From Enoplolaimus lenunculus (taxonomy: Eukaryota; Nematoda; Enoplea; Enoplida; Thoracostomopsidae), in assembly GCA_030248215.1 (NCBI GenBank), contig JASANG010002611.1:124001-188000 (forward strand): a stretch of DNA of 64,000 nucleotides, given 5' to 3'. Both the position numbers and the translations under genes were made by a program. The notes beneath the pieces are model-generated. The model did not search any database. It was not told where the DNA came from and was given only the letters and a program-made list of their open reading frames with translations. Positions 11,180 through 26,100 of the stretch are shown in pieces (the stretch's first letter is position 1; each line of letters starts with the position of its first letter).

Positions 11180-14100
11180 GTTTGTCACGATTACTAGTAC
11201 TTGTTTTCGTTTGGTATTTGTGTATATGTATATATCGTAAGAGCCAGGCAGTTTGGCCAAGGCCAAACTGCTACTACATAAAATAGCATATTGACCTAGG
11301 AATTAGTAATTGGCCTGAATAGCAGATTGGCCTACTACATATATACCAACCATCTGATACGACTAGCGTTCGTTACATTCAGTTTGAACTGTTAGTTAGA
11401 AGACAGTAAACACCCCAGGTCTCGTATTTTAGGTAAAAAGCTGAGTGAAGGATGAAGGTATATTCCTGTATTTTTTGTCTTGAAATTCTGATTTACTGTT
11501 TCGCTGTATGACTCGTTTCAGAACAATTGGAGATAAATCTGGAGAAGCAAAGGCTAGTGGCAATCTAGGAAACACTTTGAAAGTGCTAAATAAATATGAA
11601 GAGGCCGCATTGTGTTGCCGACGACAACTGGACATATCGAGAGATATTCAAGATAGGGCAAGTTACTGGCTGACCGGACTACACGTACTGCACCATAATT
11701 TGGAAAGAATACCACAAGAACAAGATATACATAATCTAACTTGTATGATCATGCCTCATTTAGTGTACGTGTCCCCATCTTTTTTTATTCACGGTTATGA
11801 TTTGTGTGGCGCTACTGCATAATTTTTTTGAATCTGTGTACTTTATGACCAGGTTAAACGGTGTGAAAATATTATAATGTAAAAAGTGTTATCGACCTTG
11901 TCCTCATGTATACGTAGTATCAATTCGTTTGTATGTTTTAGGTGGGTGAAGGCAGAGCGTTGTACAACTTAGGTAACGTTTATCATGCTCAAGGAAAGCA
12001 GTCGGGCCGGTTTGCGACCGGTGATCCGAACGACTACCCGCAAGAAGTTAGAATTGCCCTGACGAAAGCCGTTGAATGCTATGAGTATGTGCTTGTAAAT
12101 TTGAAATCATTAACACAGCTTATGTGGAAATCAGGGTGCAATCGGAATTCCGGTTTCGATAAGAATTCCGATTCAAAACGAGTTCCGATTCCGATTGCAC
12201 AATCAATCGGAATCGGAATTACCACATTTTAATTTTAGGCCTACGTGTTGTGATATGTTGTATAAAAGTTCTGCATCATTTATGTATTGAATTGTTTTCG
12301 ATGTGTTGTCTTGTCACCAGGGTGCAACCGGAATTCCGGTTCCGGTTCCGGCATTTTTTCACCTTCCGGTTCCGGTAAATTTTTACCGGATTTAAAAATT
12401 CCGGTATTATAATTTGGCCGTTTTATTAACTTTGCTAATTTTTAAGAATCTCTTTTGAAAGCCACTTGTACTCCGAATATAAGCCATTGATGGTGGATTT
12501 CACTTCAGTCGATGATGAAAATCTAAAATACAACAAATAAAATAAATACCTATGTTCGACTAAGGTTATTTCACAAATAATAGAGCAAAAAATGAGATTA
12601 AAATGAAATTTTGGTGAAATGCATTTTTCACTTTCCGGTTCCGGTTCCGGTAAAATTTTCAAATTCCGGTTCCGGTAAATTGTAATTCCGGTTGCACCCT
12701 GCTTGTCACTAATTGATTGTAGTATAGTTTTACAGAGCTAAAAATGATTGCCAATTAGTTCATGCAACCGTTTTGAGAATTATTGCTGGCCAACAGACAC
12801 CCTAAATCACTAATTATTTGTATAGTCACATAATTTGTTGTTCCGATTCCGGTATAATCTAGTTCCGCTTTGTACCCTGGTTGAAACAGTGTAATACGTA
12901 ACGCATGTGGTTAATCACAGCCGGTTTTTAGAAGCTGAAAAAAGCTAATTGAAAGTAAAATATAATGTATAATGTTTGTCGCGTTTCAGACAGACACTTA
13001 CAGTGGTTCAGGAATTAAATGATCGTATGGCTGAAGGTCGGGCGTATGGAAACTTGGGGAACTCGTTGTATTTACTCGGAGATTTTACCCGTTCTGTTGA
13101 ATATCATCAGAAGGTGAGTTATGCAATGGATGTAAATATAACTTCTTCTTGTGGTGAAGCAGCGTAATAGAGTACGCAAGTTCTCGCTTCCAGCAAGAAA
13201 GTAGTGTTGGCTTTGTATAATATTTAGTTCGGGAGATTTGCGGCACGCGCGTGTTTGCCTGAATGAAACAGCCTGTAAGAACCTTTGTGTACTTGCGGAA
13301 CATTCTGTGGGAACCTAGGGTGCAACTTTGCTTCAAAAATACCGGTAATGGAAGCTGAAGGTACGTAAAAACTAAATAGTTACATTTATTATCAAAGTCA
13401 TCAAGATTGTGCATTTTCTCTCTTGAATTAAAGTGCTGAACAGACATTTTAAACAATTTTCGTCGAATCCTATTTGCCTGGCGTTGGATGTATTTAACCT
13501 CACGGCTTGAATCAAAATTATTGGCGTTACAAATATCGGAAAATACGGCGAAATAAACCATATATACCAGAACCAAACGTTCTAAAGTTCAGGATCTCGG
13601 AATTCTAATTGCGCGCGGATGGAGGTAGTATTTATTAGGATACAACTGGTTATACAACTTCGGCAAAAAATCGACTTCCGGCTCCGGTATTCTATATACA
13701 TTGCCGTATATTTATCACTGCAAAGTAAAGGTTCCATTACTCCACTATATTCTTTTATGACCAAAATAACAATATTTGGCTGCGAATTTTGATCCAAATG
13801 ATAAATGTACGCCGGCTTAATAATAAGACCCTTGTAGAAGCAACATTATATCAAATAGTACTAAATTAGCGTGATTAAGTTAAATATTTTGTTGTAATAT
13901 GCATTTAAGTATCCAGCGGTATTTTTTGGCATCCACTTATACCCTGGTATTCATTAAGGTATTGCCCGAATCTGCACTGCATTATGTTTTCAGCGTTTGG
14001 TCATCGCAAAGGAATATGGCGACAAACCAGCGATGCGTCGTGCTTATAGCAACCTTGGCAATGTTCATGTATTTTTGGGAGAGTTTAACGAAGCGATTAA

Positions 14101-17100
14101 TAATTACAGGTATTATAGATTGCAATAAAATTATCATCTGATATTTTTCTAAATTTATATATTTTACTACACCTAGGTGTAGAATAGTCTTATACTACTA
14201 ATTATGCTGGCAGAACTTAATCGTGGGTTTCTGCGTTTTTACTGTTATACTGAAGCGATACCGTGGTGCTTACTTCAATACAAAAATTAGAGTTTGGTCC
14301 TGTAGCCTCCAGTTTAGGTTATACTACTGTATAATGTGTATGTAGTAAGGTTCAACCGGAATTCCAGCAAAAAATTCCTGTTTTTTGTCTCGGCAGTGAA
14401 ATACGCAGGAACTGGAATTTTTACGGCTTTGTCGCAAATTACGAAGAATAAGCTTAAAAATTAATACTTATTTGACGTCTTAACAAATTCGCCCAAACTC
14501 AAGTTCCATTCGCAACTCGTGCTTCGTCTACAAATTCTGTATGTTTTACAGTATTTGACGCATGGTTTCGTAGATATTGGAAAATTGGCCACTGAAAACT
14601 GAAAGAATTGATGAACAACGTATTTTATTATGAAGTGCAATAGATTCGGAATTCCTTTTCCGGTTTCTGTTTCGGAGAATTAATAAATTCCTGTTCCTGT
14701 TTGTTGTGAAATATAGTTCATGTTATAATATTGGCACGTAACTAAAACAAAGCACAGGTGGAACACAGTCTTCTCTTGGTATTTGAATAATGTTAATACT
14801 CAGGTTATATATTTTGATGGCAAAGATCAAAATTTATTCTCATACACGTTTGCCAATAAGTGGGTAAACCAATATGGTGCTTGGTTTATCTCAAACATTA
14901 AGTTTATGGTTATTTCAGAGCAGCATTGAATATAGCTATTGAATTGGGAGATCGCGCAACAGAAGCTCAAGCGTATTATTCTCTTGGCAATACGTGTACT
15001 TTGCTTGAAGAGCATAACAAAGGTAAGCGATTCTTAAATTTTTTAGTTACGGAAGTTCTCCAGGCCACATATAAAAATTAATACATGAATAAGGATTAGT
15101 ACTTAACGTTTAAATTTTGGATCACTTCTTCCATGGCAGGATGTAGCTTGTTCATTTCGCATAAACATTGTAAAATGTCATGCTGTTACATATTTTTTCA
15201 GATTGTCATTGAATCTCTTTGTTGACCAACATTCCGAAAGTTTTGAGGATTTCTCGAATTTAGAATGTATAAAGCAGTTCAGTGTAAGTAAGGCTACAGA
15301 ATTTGTGTTTTTTTATTTTAACCGCAATTCTAAATCATTGTTACAGCTGCCGATTATCATCTAAAACATCTTAGTATTGCGCGTTTGCTCAAGGACAAAG
15401 TTGGCCAAGCACGTGCATGCTGGTCGCTGGGAAATGCGTTCATGGTACTACAACAACATTCAAAAGCGCTGTATTACGTTAAAGTGCATGAAAAAATATC
15501 GCGTGAGGTAACAGATATACATTTTTAAGTGTATACACAGTGGTTTTTAGTTTGGGATACACGAACTTGTTTGGATTTTTATTTAATGTAGTCTGTTGCA
15601 GTGTCGTATATTTTTAGTTTATATTCAACATGTACATTTCTGCTCTAGCCTAATTTAGAATGTTACAAAGCAATATACATATATTTTGATGGCTTTGCAG
15701 AAGATTTTTTACCTATTTTATTGTAACATTGTTATTTTTCTGTTATAAATCAGACGTATTTGTAGATCTCAGACTATAATGGTTTGAGTGTTGCAAAAAC
15801 AAATTTGGAGGAACTCGAAACAATATTGGGGCCCGATGCTACTCCCGATGTGTCCGTAGATCCAAGTCCGGTGTGGTTCGACTCGCCAGATGTTGGTATG
15901 TATACGATGTAAAAATGGTTGAATTGGTTGTTTATGCTTGAAAACGCTAACGATAGGATTTTTGCTGGTACTTAGTTTGTAGGTCATGCAGTTTTTTATA
16001 TTGCATGTTATACTTAGGAGCCAAATGGGGAATAACCATAAATTTTTTCTGGCGCCTATTGCAATAATTAGGAGCCAAGGAGAAGTTTTATGTTTTTTCA
16101 AAAACTATTACTTGTTAAATTTCAAGCTATTTTGATCGAAGTAGAAGTTAAAAAGCTACAATTACTGTTTTGTTACACTAAACTGTAATATAGTTCGCCG
16201 GTATTCTTATAAGCTACGGGGTCTGGCCCCATCGAACCAAGTGTTTACTGTTTAGCAGATTTCGAAACTTTAAATAGGGATGTGCCGATATAAAAATTTT
16301 TGCCGATGCCTGTTTTATTTTGAAAATATGCCGATGCCGTTTCTAATTTTAAAATACGATGCTTAAAGAACAAATAGGATACAACATTAACAACCATGAA
16401 AGTTTATAATTTTATGAGAACGGCTGATTTCAATTGATTTTTTTCAAACATAAATTCAAGAGAGATGACGGTTTTCCTAATCAGACGCTCCGATATTCCG
16501 AACAAATGGAACTGATGGCATTCCAACTCACTGCTATGTGCAGAATGTATCGCAAAGAATCGGCAATTTGTCGCAAAGTGCTGATGCCGTTACTCGCAGA
16601 AAGTGCCGAGTATTGCCGATTAATCGGTACATCCCTACTTTAAACTACGGAAGCGTCGTGCAAGGTCCTTTGATTAACGAGCATAATTTAACAAGTAGGA
16701 TTTTCTGACTTAGTCAGACTTTGGCCGAAGCGCTTTGACAGGTGGCCTTCGGTTTAGACTCTGAGAATAGTCTTGTCTGAAGAGCGTTAATATTACACAT
16801 TTGATCGCACAACATCGATTGGGAGCTGAACCGGAGGTAAGCAAAGTCTGGCAACCCTCATCAACAGTACCACATGGTCTGCTGGCTACACTATGTTATT
16901 AACTGCAGATGAGCCAAATGTGGCTGTTTTGCTTTAGCCGGGCAGTACTAATTGTTTTAAAATATATACGTTTCTAGGAATGCATAGATCGCGACTCACC
17001 CACAGTACCGATCAGATTAGAAATATCGGTGACCCGGTAAGTTAAATTTAAATTAAAGAGTGGCTTATTTTTTCAAACTTGTCAATCTAGATGAAGAAAT

Positions 17101-20100
17101 TCTGATTAAGTAAATATGTTTTATGTGGTGACATAGCATTTTCCTTCCAAGATAATGGCGTGTGAACTTGTTTCTAGTTTTAGTTTTTATAGTAAACGAG
17201 GCGTTGCAAAGCTTATAAAAAAATTATTATTTGTGAATCTGGTCAAAGCCATTTTTGAGTCTCATGTTGCTTTATGGTTGACATTCTCGTCAAATTTCTG
17301 CATAAATAGTTTTGGATTTAATAAAGCATGTGTTAGGTAGTTGTTGCTATTTTGCGGCTACAGTGCTGATTAGAACGATCGATTGTCAGTAACATTTTAT
17401 AATTTTTTGCTTATGCAGTTAAATATGTTGACATATTTTGTTCAAAATTGATTCCAGCCAAATTCATACGAATCTCAAGCTTCGAAACCTGGATTGTGTG
17501 TCGATCCTAATGAACCACAAGCTACGCGTCGGTTTCCGCTTAGACTTGGAGAAGTAATAATGTTCCTGTCTTGATTGCACCGTATTTCTGCTCATTATGT
17601 TATTTTCGAGCACGTATTTCAGAATTCTATGCTTATTTCGGTGCTTTAACTGGCAAAGATCAACTGCTTCCTATGCAGGAATGTTCTTGTGATTAATATT
17701 GTGGATTAGCAGTTGTCACATTTATAGTGATGTATAGTGATGTACAAGCGCTACTGGCAAGAGGCAAAGATCCTGCCACGATTTAACTGTATGGCTTTAT
17801 GGAAAACCTTTCTGCAATGATTGATATTATGCTAATAGAGAACAATGCTTTCTCTAAATGTAGCGCAACTGAACAACCAAAATATTAAAACATCGCCATG
17901 CGACGGTCTGGATGCTGTCTGAATTGCATATTTTAGATGTTGTGAATTCTATCTGTTCGAACTCTGCTGGCTATTGGGCAGGTAGGATTAATTGTTACGA
18001 AAGAACAGTGTTATTTTTTCTTTTCTCTAGCATGATGGTGCTTCAGCTTGGGATGAAGATTCATTTTTTGACTTTTTAATTCGATCACAAAGTAAACGAA
18101 TGGACGATCAAAGATGCGATCCACGAGCGTTACTGCTAGAGAACAAAGAAAATCAACCACGAATACGAGCCACTGATACGTTAAGAGGTAGATATTTTTC
18201 ATTTCAGCTGCTAAGTTAGTCTCTCTGGTATAAACGTGTTTTTGATATTATAAATCAACCTCTGATCGTAACGTAAAGGATCCGGTTTTGTGATGATAAT
18301 GATGCTTGTCGAATATTGAGTAATTAGCATCTGTCCGAAAAATTTTGGTTTTCCAACTTATATTTATAGGTGAAAACTGCAAAAAAGCAAGCAATAAGTA
18401 ACAAAAATTCTTGAAAATTGTAGGCAATATTGAATAAAGACTTAGTAAAAGTTTGTCTCGTACCACGTTTAGGTAGTTGTGCCCATTGCGTTTAGCGTGA
18501 ACCATTGGTTAGTGCCTTGTGTGCAAACAACAGTTTCTGATTATGAGCTCGAGCTTTCAAAAAGTTTTCTGTTTTACGAAAAGTGATTCTTTTATGAATT
18601 AGTCTGAAAGCCTGTCGGTAGCCATATGGACGTTACAAGAGGGAAATATATACTAATTTTTTCCCAAGAAAAACCGATGCTGGTAGCCAGTTTATCATAG
18701 GGATTACTAACAGAAATGCGTGAAAACAGGCAGGCTCAGGAAATAACAAAAAGTTCAGGAAAGCGGCACGAATAAAGCAGAAATTTTTCAATTATATATC
18801 TGACTCGTAATAGGTTGAGTTCTACACGCTCCATTTAATGCGAGTCATTGATTAATACCTTGCTGGTAGATAACAGTTTTACGGTTATACACTCGAGTTT
18901 TCTTGAAGTTCCGAAGCATGACCACATGTTAAAACGAAAGGGGGTAGTGACATTTTTAGCACCAAACTGTACGTAGCTGCACTCATGGGTCGGGGGTGTC
19001 TGTATTTATGGTTGAGCTCGCCCTACCCCACCTCCATTGATGGTAAGAAAAAGTCTCGGTTTTCAGGATATTTGCTAATAATTATTGCATAGCCAGGAAA
19101 ATTGATAGATTCACAGCGAAATTTTATTCATCAGATATTTCTTGCTTCAACAATATTAACTTCTACTTTTTACTAGGGATGTGCCGATTAATCGGCATCG
19201 GTAATAACCGGCACTGCAAAAAATTGTCGATTCTTTGCCGATACTTTTTGCGCATAACCGTCAGTTGGAATGCTATCATTTCGTCTCTGGGTGCACAATA
19301 GTGTAGTGTGTCTGTTCAGGAATTTTGTTATCTCTCTTGCGTTTGTGTTTGGAAAAATTTATTGAAATTAACTGTTCTTAAAAAATTATAATAGTTTATG
19401 ATGGTTAGGTTTAAACATTCATATAATAATGTAATGTGGCATTCTATCTGCTTATTAAGCATGATGTACTACAGGTGGCATCAATATCGTTTCGGCATCG
19501 GCAAAATTTCAAAATAAGAATCGGCATCGGCAAATTTTTGGTATCGGCACATCCCTACTTTTCACAGGCTTACCAGAATTTGCTGTATTATCGAATTCTG
19601 GTCTCGGTTGCAAACCACAGACTCAAAAATCGAGACCGAGACGTGCCAAATACCGAGACTTGCCGAGACCGAAACTACCGTCCATGCGTCCCCTTGATGA
19701 ATTAGAAGTGAAGTCAGTGCATTTTTGCTTTTTCGGATTGTTTAAGTTCTTTTTGTGATATATAGGCTGAGTACCAGGGTGCAAAGCGGAACTCGATTAT
19801 AGTGGATTTGGAATCGGAACAGTAAATTTATGCCGAAATCGGCAGTGGAATCGCAACTCCAAATTTAGTGACTATGCGGATAATTTTTATTAACACATTA
19901 ACAAGTATAATATTCATTTAGGGTGTCTGTTGGTTGGCAACAAACGGTTTATACCGTTCCCATGGTAGCTGTGTAGTCTTACATGCTTTATTTACTTTTA
20001 GTATCTTGCATGCATTATTTTGTTATATTTTCTTCTTTAACAACGTTTGTGTACAGCTTTTAATTTCTCAGTTCTTTTGCTATTTGTAATGTATATTTTA

Positions 20101-23100
20101 CGCAGTACTATTTAGATAGCAGGCCAGCAGGGTGCGTCGGATATCAAAAAATACACGGAATTCACTGTGAAGCAGGCTGCGACGGGTATCCGCCTCAAAA
20201 AATTGACATCCTCCTCCGTTACTCTGTTTTTCCGGGATGTCATGGGGATGGGGATCTGTATGGGGTGCGGGATGGACGGGATCCCCATCCTGCGTCGGGG
20301 TTGAAAAACATTTAACATACAAACTCTGAAATAGACAATGTTATACTTATATTTATTCTTTAGGTTGTTCTACATATCGGTAATGCGCCGTTCACAATAT
20401 AAAATTTACCCTTGCCACTCTAAGTGTCATAAGGTAGGGTTAACGCGTGACAAAGAGCACTTTGTGACACGCGTTAGGGTAGGGTTAACGCAAAATTAAC
20501 CTTTTTATATATTTATATACAATTGTGGCATTTTAGACGAAGATTGAAAATTTTATTGTTTGGGAAAAGTTGGGCCATGTGTAGAACAGGACCGGAACGT
20601 GTTCCAGTGGGACTGTAATAGAGTAAGCTTAAGCTCTTAGACGAATTTTTTTGCTTACGCTTAGGTTTAGGAATGTGCTTGTACAACTGTTCCGGCCCTG
20701 TTCTGTACATTTGCCTTTTCTTGTCCCCACCCTGGAAACCATTTCGCCCCCTACTGAACATATTAACTCTTCCTCCTGAATTAAAAAATTTTAACCCCTC
20801 GCCCCCCCGGAGAAATTTTAAGTCAGGAAAATTTTCTTGTCCCCCAACCTGAAAACCCTTTAGCCACCTACTGAACCTATTATGATTGTCTCACTCAAAT
20901 TCTCAAACACCTTAAACTTCGTAACTGAAACTTAACATTTTCCTCAAATTTGCCACAAAATTACAAAAGCGTTAACCCTACGTTAACGCTATTTGCCACA
21001 AATCCGTAAAAATTTCATTCGTGCGTCTTTGAATGCAGGAACAGGAACAGGAATTGAATTTTTGCAGGAAGTCCAGCCGGAACAGCAATTCCAGTTGAAC
21101 CCTGCTGTATACAATTATTGTTTGCTAAGAATCAAGTTAATGTTTCTTATTGCATCAACTAAAAATGCTAAATTAACGTGATTGAGTTTTAGTTTGTCGA
21201 AAGCTGGCTTATGTATTTTTTGGTAGCCGGTTGCGCCCTCCTGTCCCTGGGTGGTCTCGGTTAAAATTTGTTGGCCGTCACCGAAAAAATTAAGACTCTT
21301 AATTATTGCGTGACTATGAAAATCCATAGATTCGCAGCGAATTTTATTCATCAGGCATCCCTTACTTCAACAATACAGCCATACTTTTGCCGAATTCGCG
21401 ACTTCTGGTCTTGCTTCCAAACTACCGAGACTCAAAAAACCGAGATCGAGACTTAGACCCGCCAAATGCCGAGACCTATACTGCAATCCCTTTTCATGTG
21501 TAAAGTTTAATATAGAGTTACGTATGTTGCACGTTTCAGTGATAAATATCTGGCATTGCAGAAGACCGAAGCCGGATTTCGATTTTTCGACGGAGCTACA
21601 GATCCTGCAGGGACACTGTTAGGCAGAAGTATATAATTGAAGTTTCTAAAAATAACTTTTAACAACATATGCAGGGTACAACCGGAATGCAATTTACCGG
21701 AACCGGAAATTGAAAAAATTACCGGAAACGGAAGCGGAAAATCAAAAATACATGCCACCGAAACATTCGTTTTAATTTTGTTTTTTTTTTGCAATATTAT
21801 TGGTGGATTAATCGTAGTTGGAGATAGGTATCCCCTGTATCTGTTGTATTTTAGGTTTTTATAATCCACGGAACACGGAAGCGACATCTACGTTTCCTTC
21901 GGTGGTTTATTTTCGACCATTACCAAGGCTGATTACTAACTAAAGGGAACGAGATTGACGGTATTCATTTCCAACTAAAAATTAGTTATTTCAAACAATG
22001 TTTGACGGATTTGGCACGACATCGTAAAATCGGAACATGAATTTCCATTGAAATCAGCTGTAAATCAAAACTCGAAAACCAGAAGAAACGTAACTTTTTG
22101 TCTACGTATTGTAATTTTTAGTGCCGTCCTATATAATACCACAGGGTTATTACAGTTTGTCATAACATTTTTGACTTTCGCGGCCGTCCGGTGCCGCACG
22201 ACAAGCATAGCTTTCCAAACAGGGCAGGCAATTGTTGCAAGCCTACGGCACAAACTATCGCATTTATTTTAGTTAGCACGCATGATGTTTGTCGCATGCT
22301 TTTTTTTCACCGTTTATGTTGTTTTGTTTTTAAGGCTCAGGCCAAAGTTTTAATAGTAGCCGTAGTAGCGCTACCGGCAGCTTGAAATCAGCGACGACCG
22401 CAGCATTGCGACAATCAGCTTCGCTAGTAGTGTCGAACGGTCGTCAATTTATACGCAATTCTCGTCATAAATTGCGTCACAGCATGGTTTTGTTGCCATA
22501 CAAGTATCGCCAACAATCGAAGTATACAGCGCCGAAAAGTGCCAATCAGCAACGTAATGCATCCCATCGAATTTCAGATGCAGTCGACACAGTGAAAAAT
22601 AACGCTCACGGTAATGAACATGTTAGGGTGGCGCAATACTTTTTAACTAAAATGCCATCCGCCACTGTACGACAATACACATTAATTGAAGCATGACACC
22701 GGATATTTACGGTTGTTGTGTCGAATATTGTTATCTTGCTGCAATTGCCTTTCCAGGGAAGCCAACAAAGACGTTTACGTTTTTCAATTGATGTAAAACA
22801 AAATAAAAGTTGTACACTAACAATTAATTTTAATTCAGTGAAACACGTCCATATGCGTAGCTGAAGTACTTTCTAAGCGTGTACAAATTTAGATGATATA
22901 TTCGCGAATTTTCTACAGAGATGCGAAACCGAAAGTCTAGATTCATTGTAAAATACAAATATTGTGTTGTAAACATTCGGGGTCCGGCATTTTTGTACCG
23001 GTTTTTGGGACCGGAGCAGAATGTTTGTTTTTCGCTGGATATTTAACCGGAACAGGATTTCCTGGTGGCATTTGTATTGCAAATAGATTCAGTAGTAATT

Positions 23101-26100
23101 TAAATGGTAGCATGACTGTGTGGGAGCGATTTGGATTGCAGTGTTTTAGCTGGGTATTGTGTAGGCAATGCAGAATTACAAGGTATCAATTTGTGGTTGT
23201 AGACTAGGTTCAGTATAGTGGGAACAGTGTTTGAACAGTTTACACTAATAATTGATAAATTCCACTTGCTCTGATTATTGTTAAAACGAGCAAGGGGTTG
23301 CGTAAAAGATATCTTACCTGCTGCCGCACTCTAATATATCGTAAAGTTTATGGTGAAAGAAGAAAGCAATGAAATTGCCATTATTTAGTTTTAGGAAAAG
23401 ACTCAGCGAAGCTTAAGCCTGGTTCTTTACCTAAACCTAAGCCTGAGTAAAAGCTTAAGCCGAAGCTTTAACTTTAAATATGGAGGGAAGAGTACAAAAG
23501 CCTAATACAGTTAGGTCAACTTATCAACACTAAAAATAACGGCGGTATCAAAGTGCGAAAATTTCAGTGTGGTTTCGTGCTAACTTTCACATAACACAAA
23601 TAGATGTTTTGCAGCAAAAGGTGATAGTTATACTCTGTGAAAACCAGATTCATGCACTCTTATCTTGTCCTTTTAGAGAATCCCCGAGCCAGCTTTATCT
23701 ATAAATGGTTGGATTTTGAAAACTTTTGCCTGGGTTTCTCGTGACCTCTGTTGATCATTCCACATACAAATTGAATTTTTTAAAAAACTCTGCTTTTAAG
23801 GTTTCCAAGGTCCACCATTGCGACCAAAATTTTTTTTAACAGAATGTTAGACAAATCATACACCGTTCGACACAGCTTGACGAGCTGTGTCGAGTGGTGC
23901 TAAATTTCCCGCCATCACACGTCTGGTTAACAAGGCAGTCTAACTTTTTGACAAATAATTTTTTGGGTCTCAAGGGCAGCATTTGGAACCTTAAAAAATT
24001 GAATTTTTAAAAATCCAAATTTGTACGTGGAATGATCAGGGGAGGTAATGACAAACTCAAATATGCAAAGTTTTTCAAATCCGAACATTTTTGGGCGAAC
24101 ACTGGGGAGATAACCAAAAAGACCCCTCTTTCACCTTCTCTTAGCATCATCATCGATTATTTGTTGTATTGCAATATGCATGAAGAGGTTGTGGTCGCAT
24201 GTGTGTTTCATATGTCTAAGTATTGGTGTTGCATGTTATGTGATCGTGATGATGATCTTGTAATTTCTTTTTCCGAAGGCTTTTCTGGGCTATACTTGGC
24301 AAGCGGGCATCTTTCTACATTCTCTGATATAGTAGAGGTGCCTGGGACTTAACCGGTACCAGTTTTTGTATACCATTCTTAATTGACTAGCATGAAAAAG
24401 TCTTATCACGCCCGATGTGGCATGAAATTGACACCCCAAAAAACGACCCCCGGGCATTTTTTCATGGGGTCCGATTTTCATCGTACTGTGGTGTGAAAAA
24501 ATGAGCCCCATTGAAATGGGATAGCCGGTCATTTTTACACAGCGTTGCATGAAAGAATGACCCTCGTTAAAAAGCGACCCCCTGCCAGCTTCACACAGAA
24601 CTGTACTAAAATTATCCTCTGTGAAAATAAATTACTTCCCCCAGGCGAATATTCTTAAGCACAGTGAATGCTTAATTTAGATAACAAAACTAAGCAAACC
24701 GCTTTTACCGCTTATAATTTGAGGAACAGACGATAAAGTTAATTTAAGTTCAAGAAAAAATTTATTCGGAAACTCAAAACAAACATATAGCCAGGATTTT
24801 GGTTTGGGGACCCACATCGTTGGACTGTTAAAGGTACCGTTTTACTTCTGTATTTTATACCTGAGGAATGTGATTACAAATAAGGAATGTCCTGCAAAAA
24901 CCAAAGCCGAATCAAATATTTAATTTTCGCGACTGGAACTGTTACATATTCTAACATCATGTTACGGTAAAACAATGGCCTGTCTATGGTTGCGCATCTC
25001 CCAAAATCCAACTTCAGGCCGTCTGGGGTCATTTTTTCATGCGACATCCGTTCTCGATTCAAAAATTCGAAAATTTCAAGACATTACTGCACACTGCTAT
25101 TTTTTATTTTCCCACGGTTTGCTGTGCACACTGCACAATACTTAGGTTGTTTATTTTCACACTGTTAGCCTTCATATACATATTACGTATTTCTTAGCTC
25201 ATATTGATAGTTATCTTTAGGTTTTCTAACTTACACAATTTGGTATAGGCCATGGCCGCGGTAAAAATGCTCGCTGTAATCCACCATATACATATTATGT
25301 ACATATATAGTAGCTCATGTTGATAGTTATCTATACGTGTTCTAACTTGGTTCCGGATGGCACCGGACCCAGCAAAATCCCGCCCCGGAACAACTCTAAT
25401 TTATATACTATGTTCTGGCATAATTTGCTGTTCTTACTTAAATTCCGTAACCGTATCTGTGTACGTATTCGAATTTGGTTCCTTTAGACTCCGTGTACTT
25501 TAATCGTTCAAAATATTGACGCTTCAGGAAAATAAATTTTGTTTGAGTATACACAGCTCATTCGTTCGATATATTACAGTGTATATAGTTTCCGAGAGGT
25601 TGTATAACAACAGGTTTTTTCTATTTATCGATATATGCAGTGTTCTTTGGTGGTATCAAGCAATTGAAATACTAAGTTTGTTTGCAAGCAAACCGTTTTA
25701 GATTAATGAATGAAATATAGAGACTTAGCAACGCTTAATGTTGTTGGTTGGTGTCAGTTCTAGTAAAAACACCTGGTTCCTATGTAATAAATAGCGCACT
25801 TACCAGTATTTTGAAGGTTACTTATTGAATAGTTGCAGCTAAATTGTTTTTGTTGATATAATTGTGATCTTGCTTTTTGGTTGCTTTTACGTTCTTCTGC
25901 TACTGTGCATGAGCCATATGTGGTTGTAAACTTATTATATATTCAGTGCGACTTTAAAATAGTTATAATCCTTTTAGTTTTGTTTTTTATTAGCTGTTCA
26001 CGGGCATTCTTACGTATATCGAGATATTTTAATTTTGATACGACGTTTTCTATTGTTACGAACCTGCGTTTGTCAGAAAGGTACGATTTTGAAACGGTTA

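Noticed and set aside
13085-13576. 163-codon minus-strand frame
   Set aside because: Antisense to LGN exon 4 and its intron, no family signal, crosses decayed element sequence.
20098-20322. His/Pro-rich minus-strand frame (HPAPHTDPHPHD)
   Set aside because: Generated by a G-rich ggatgggg repeat patch inside an intron.
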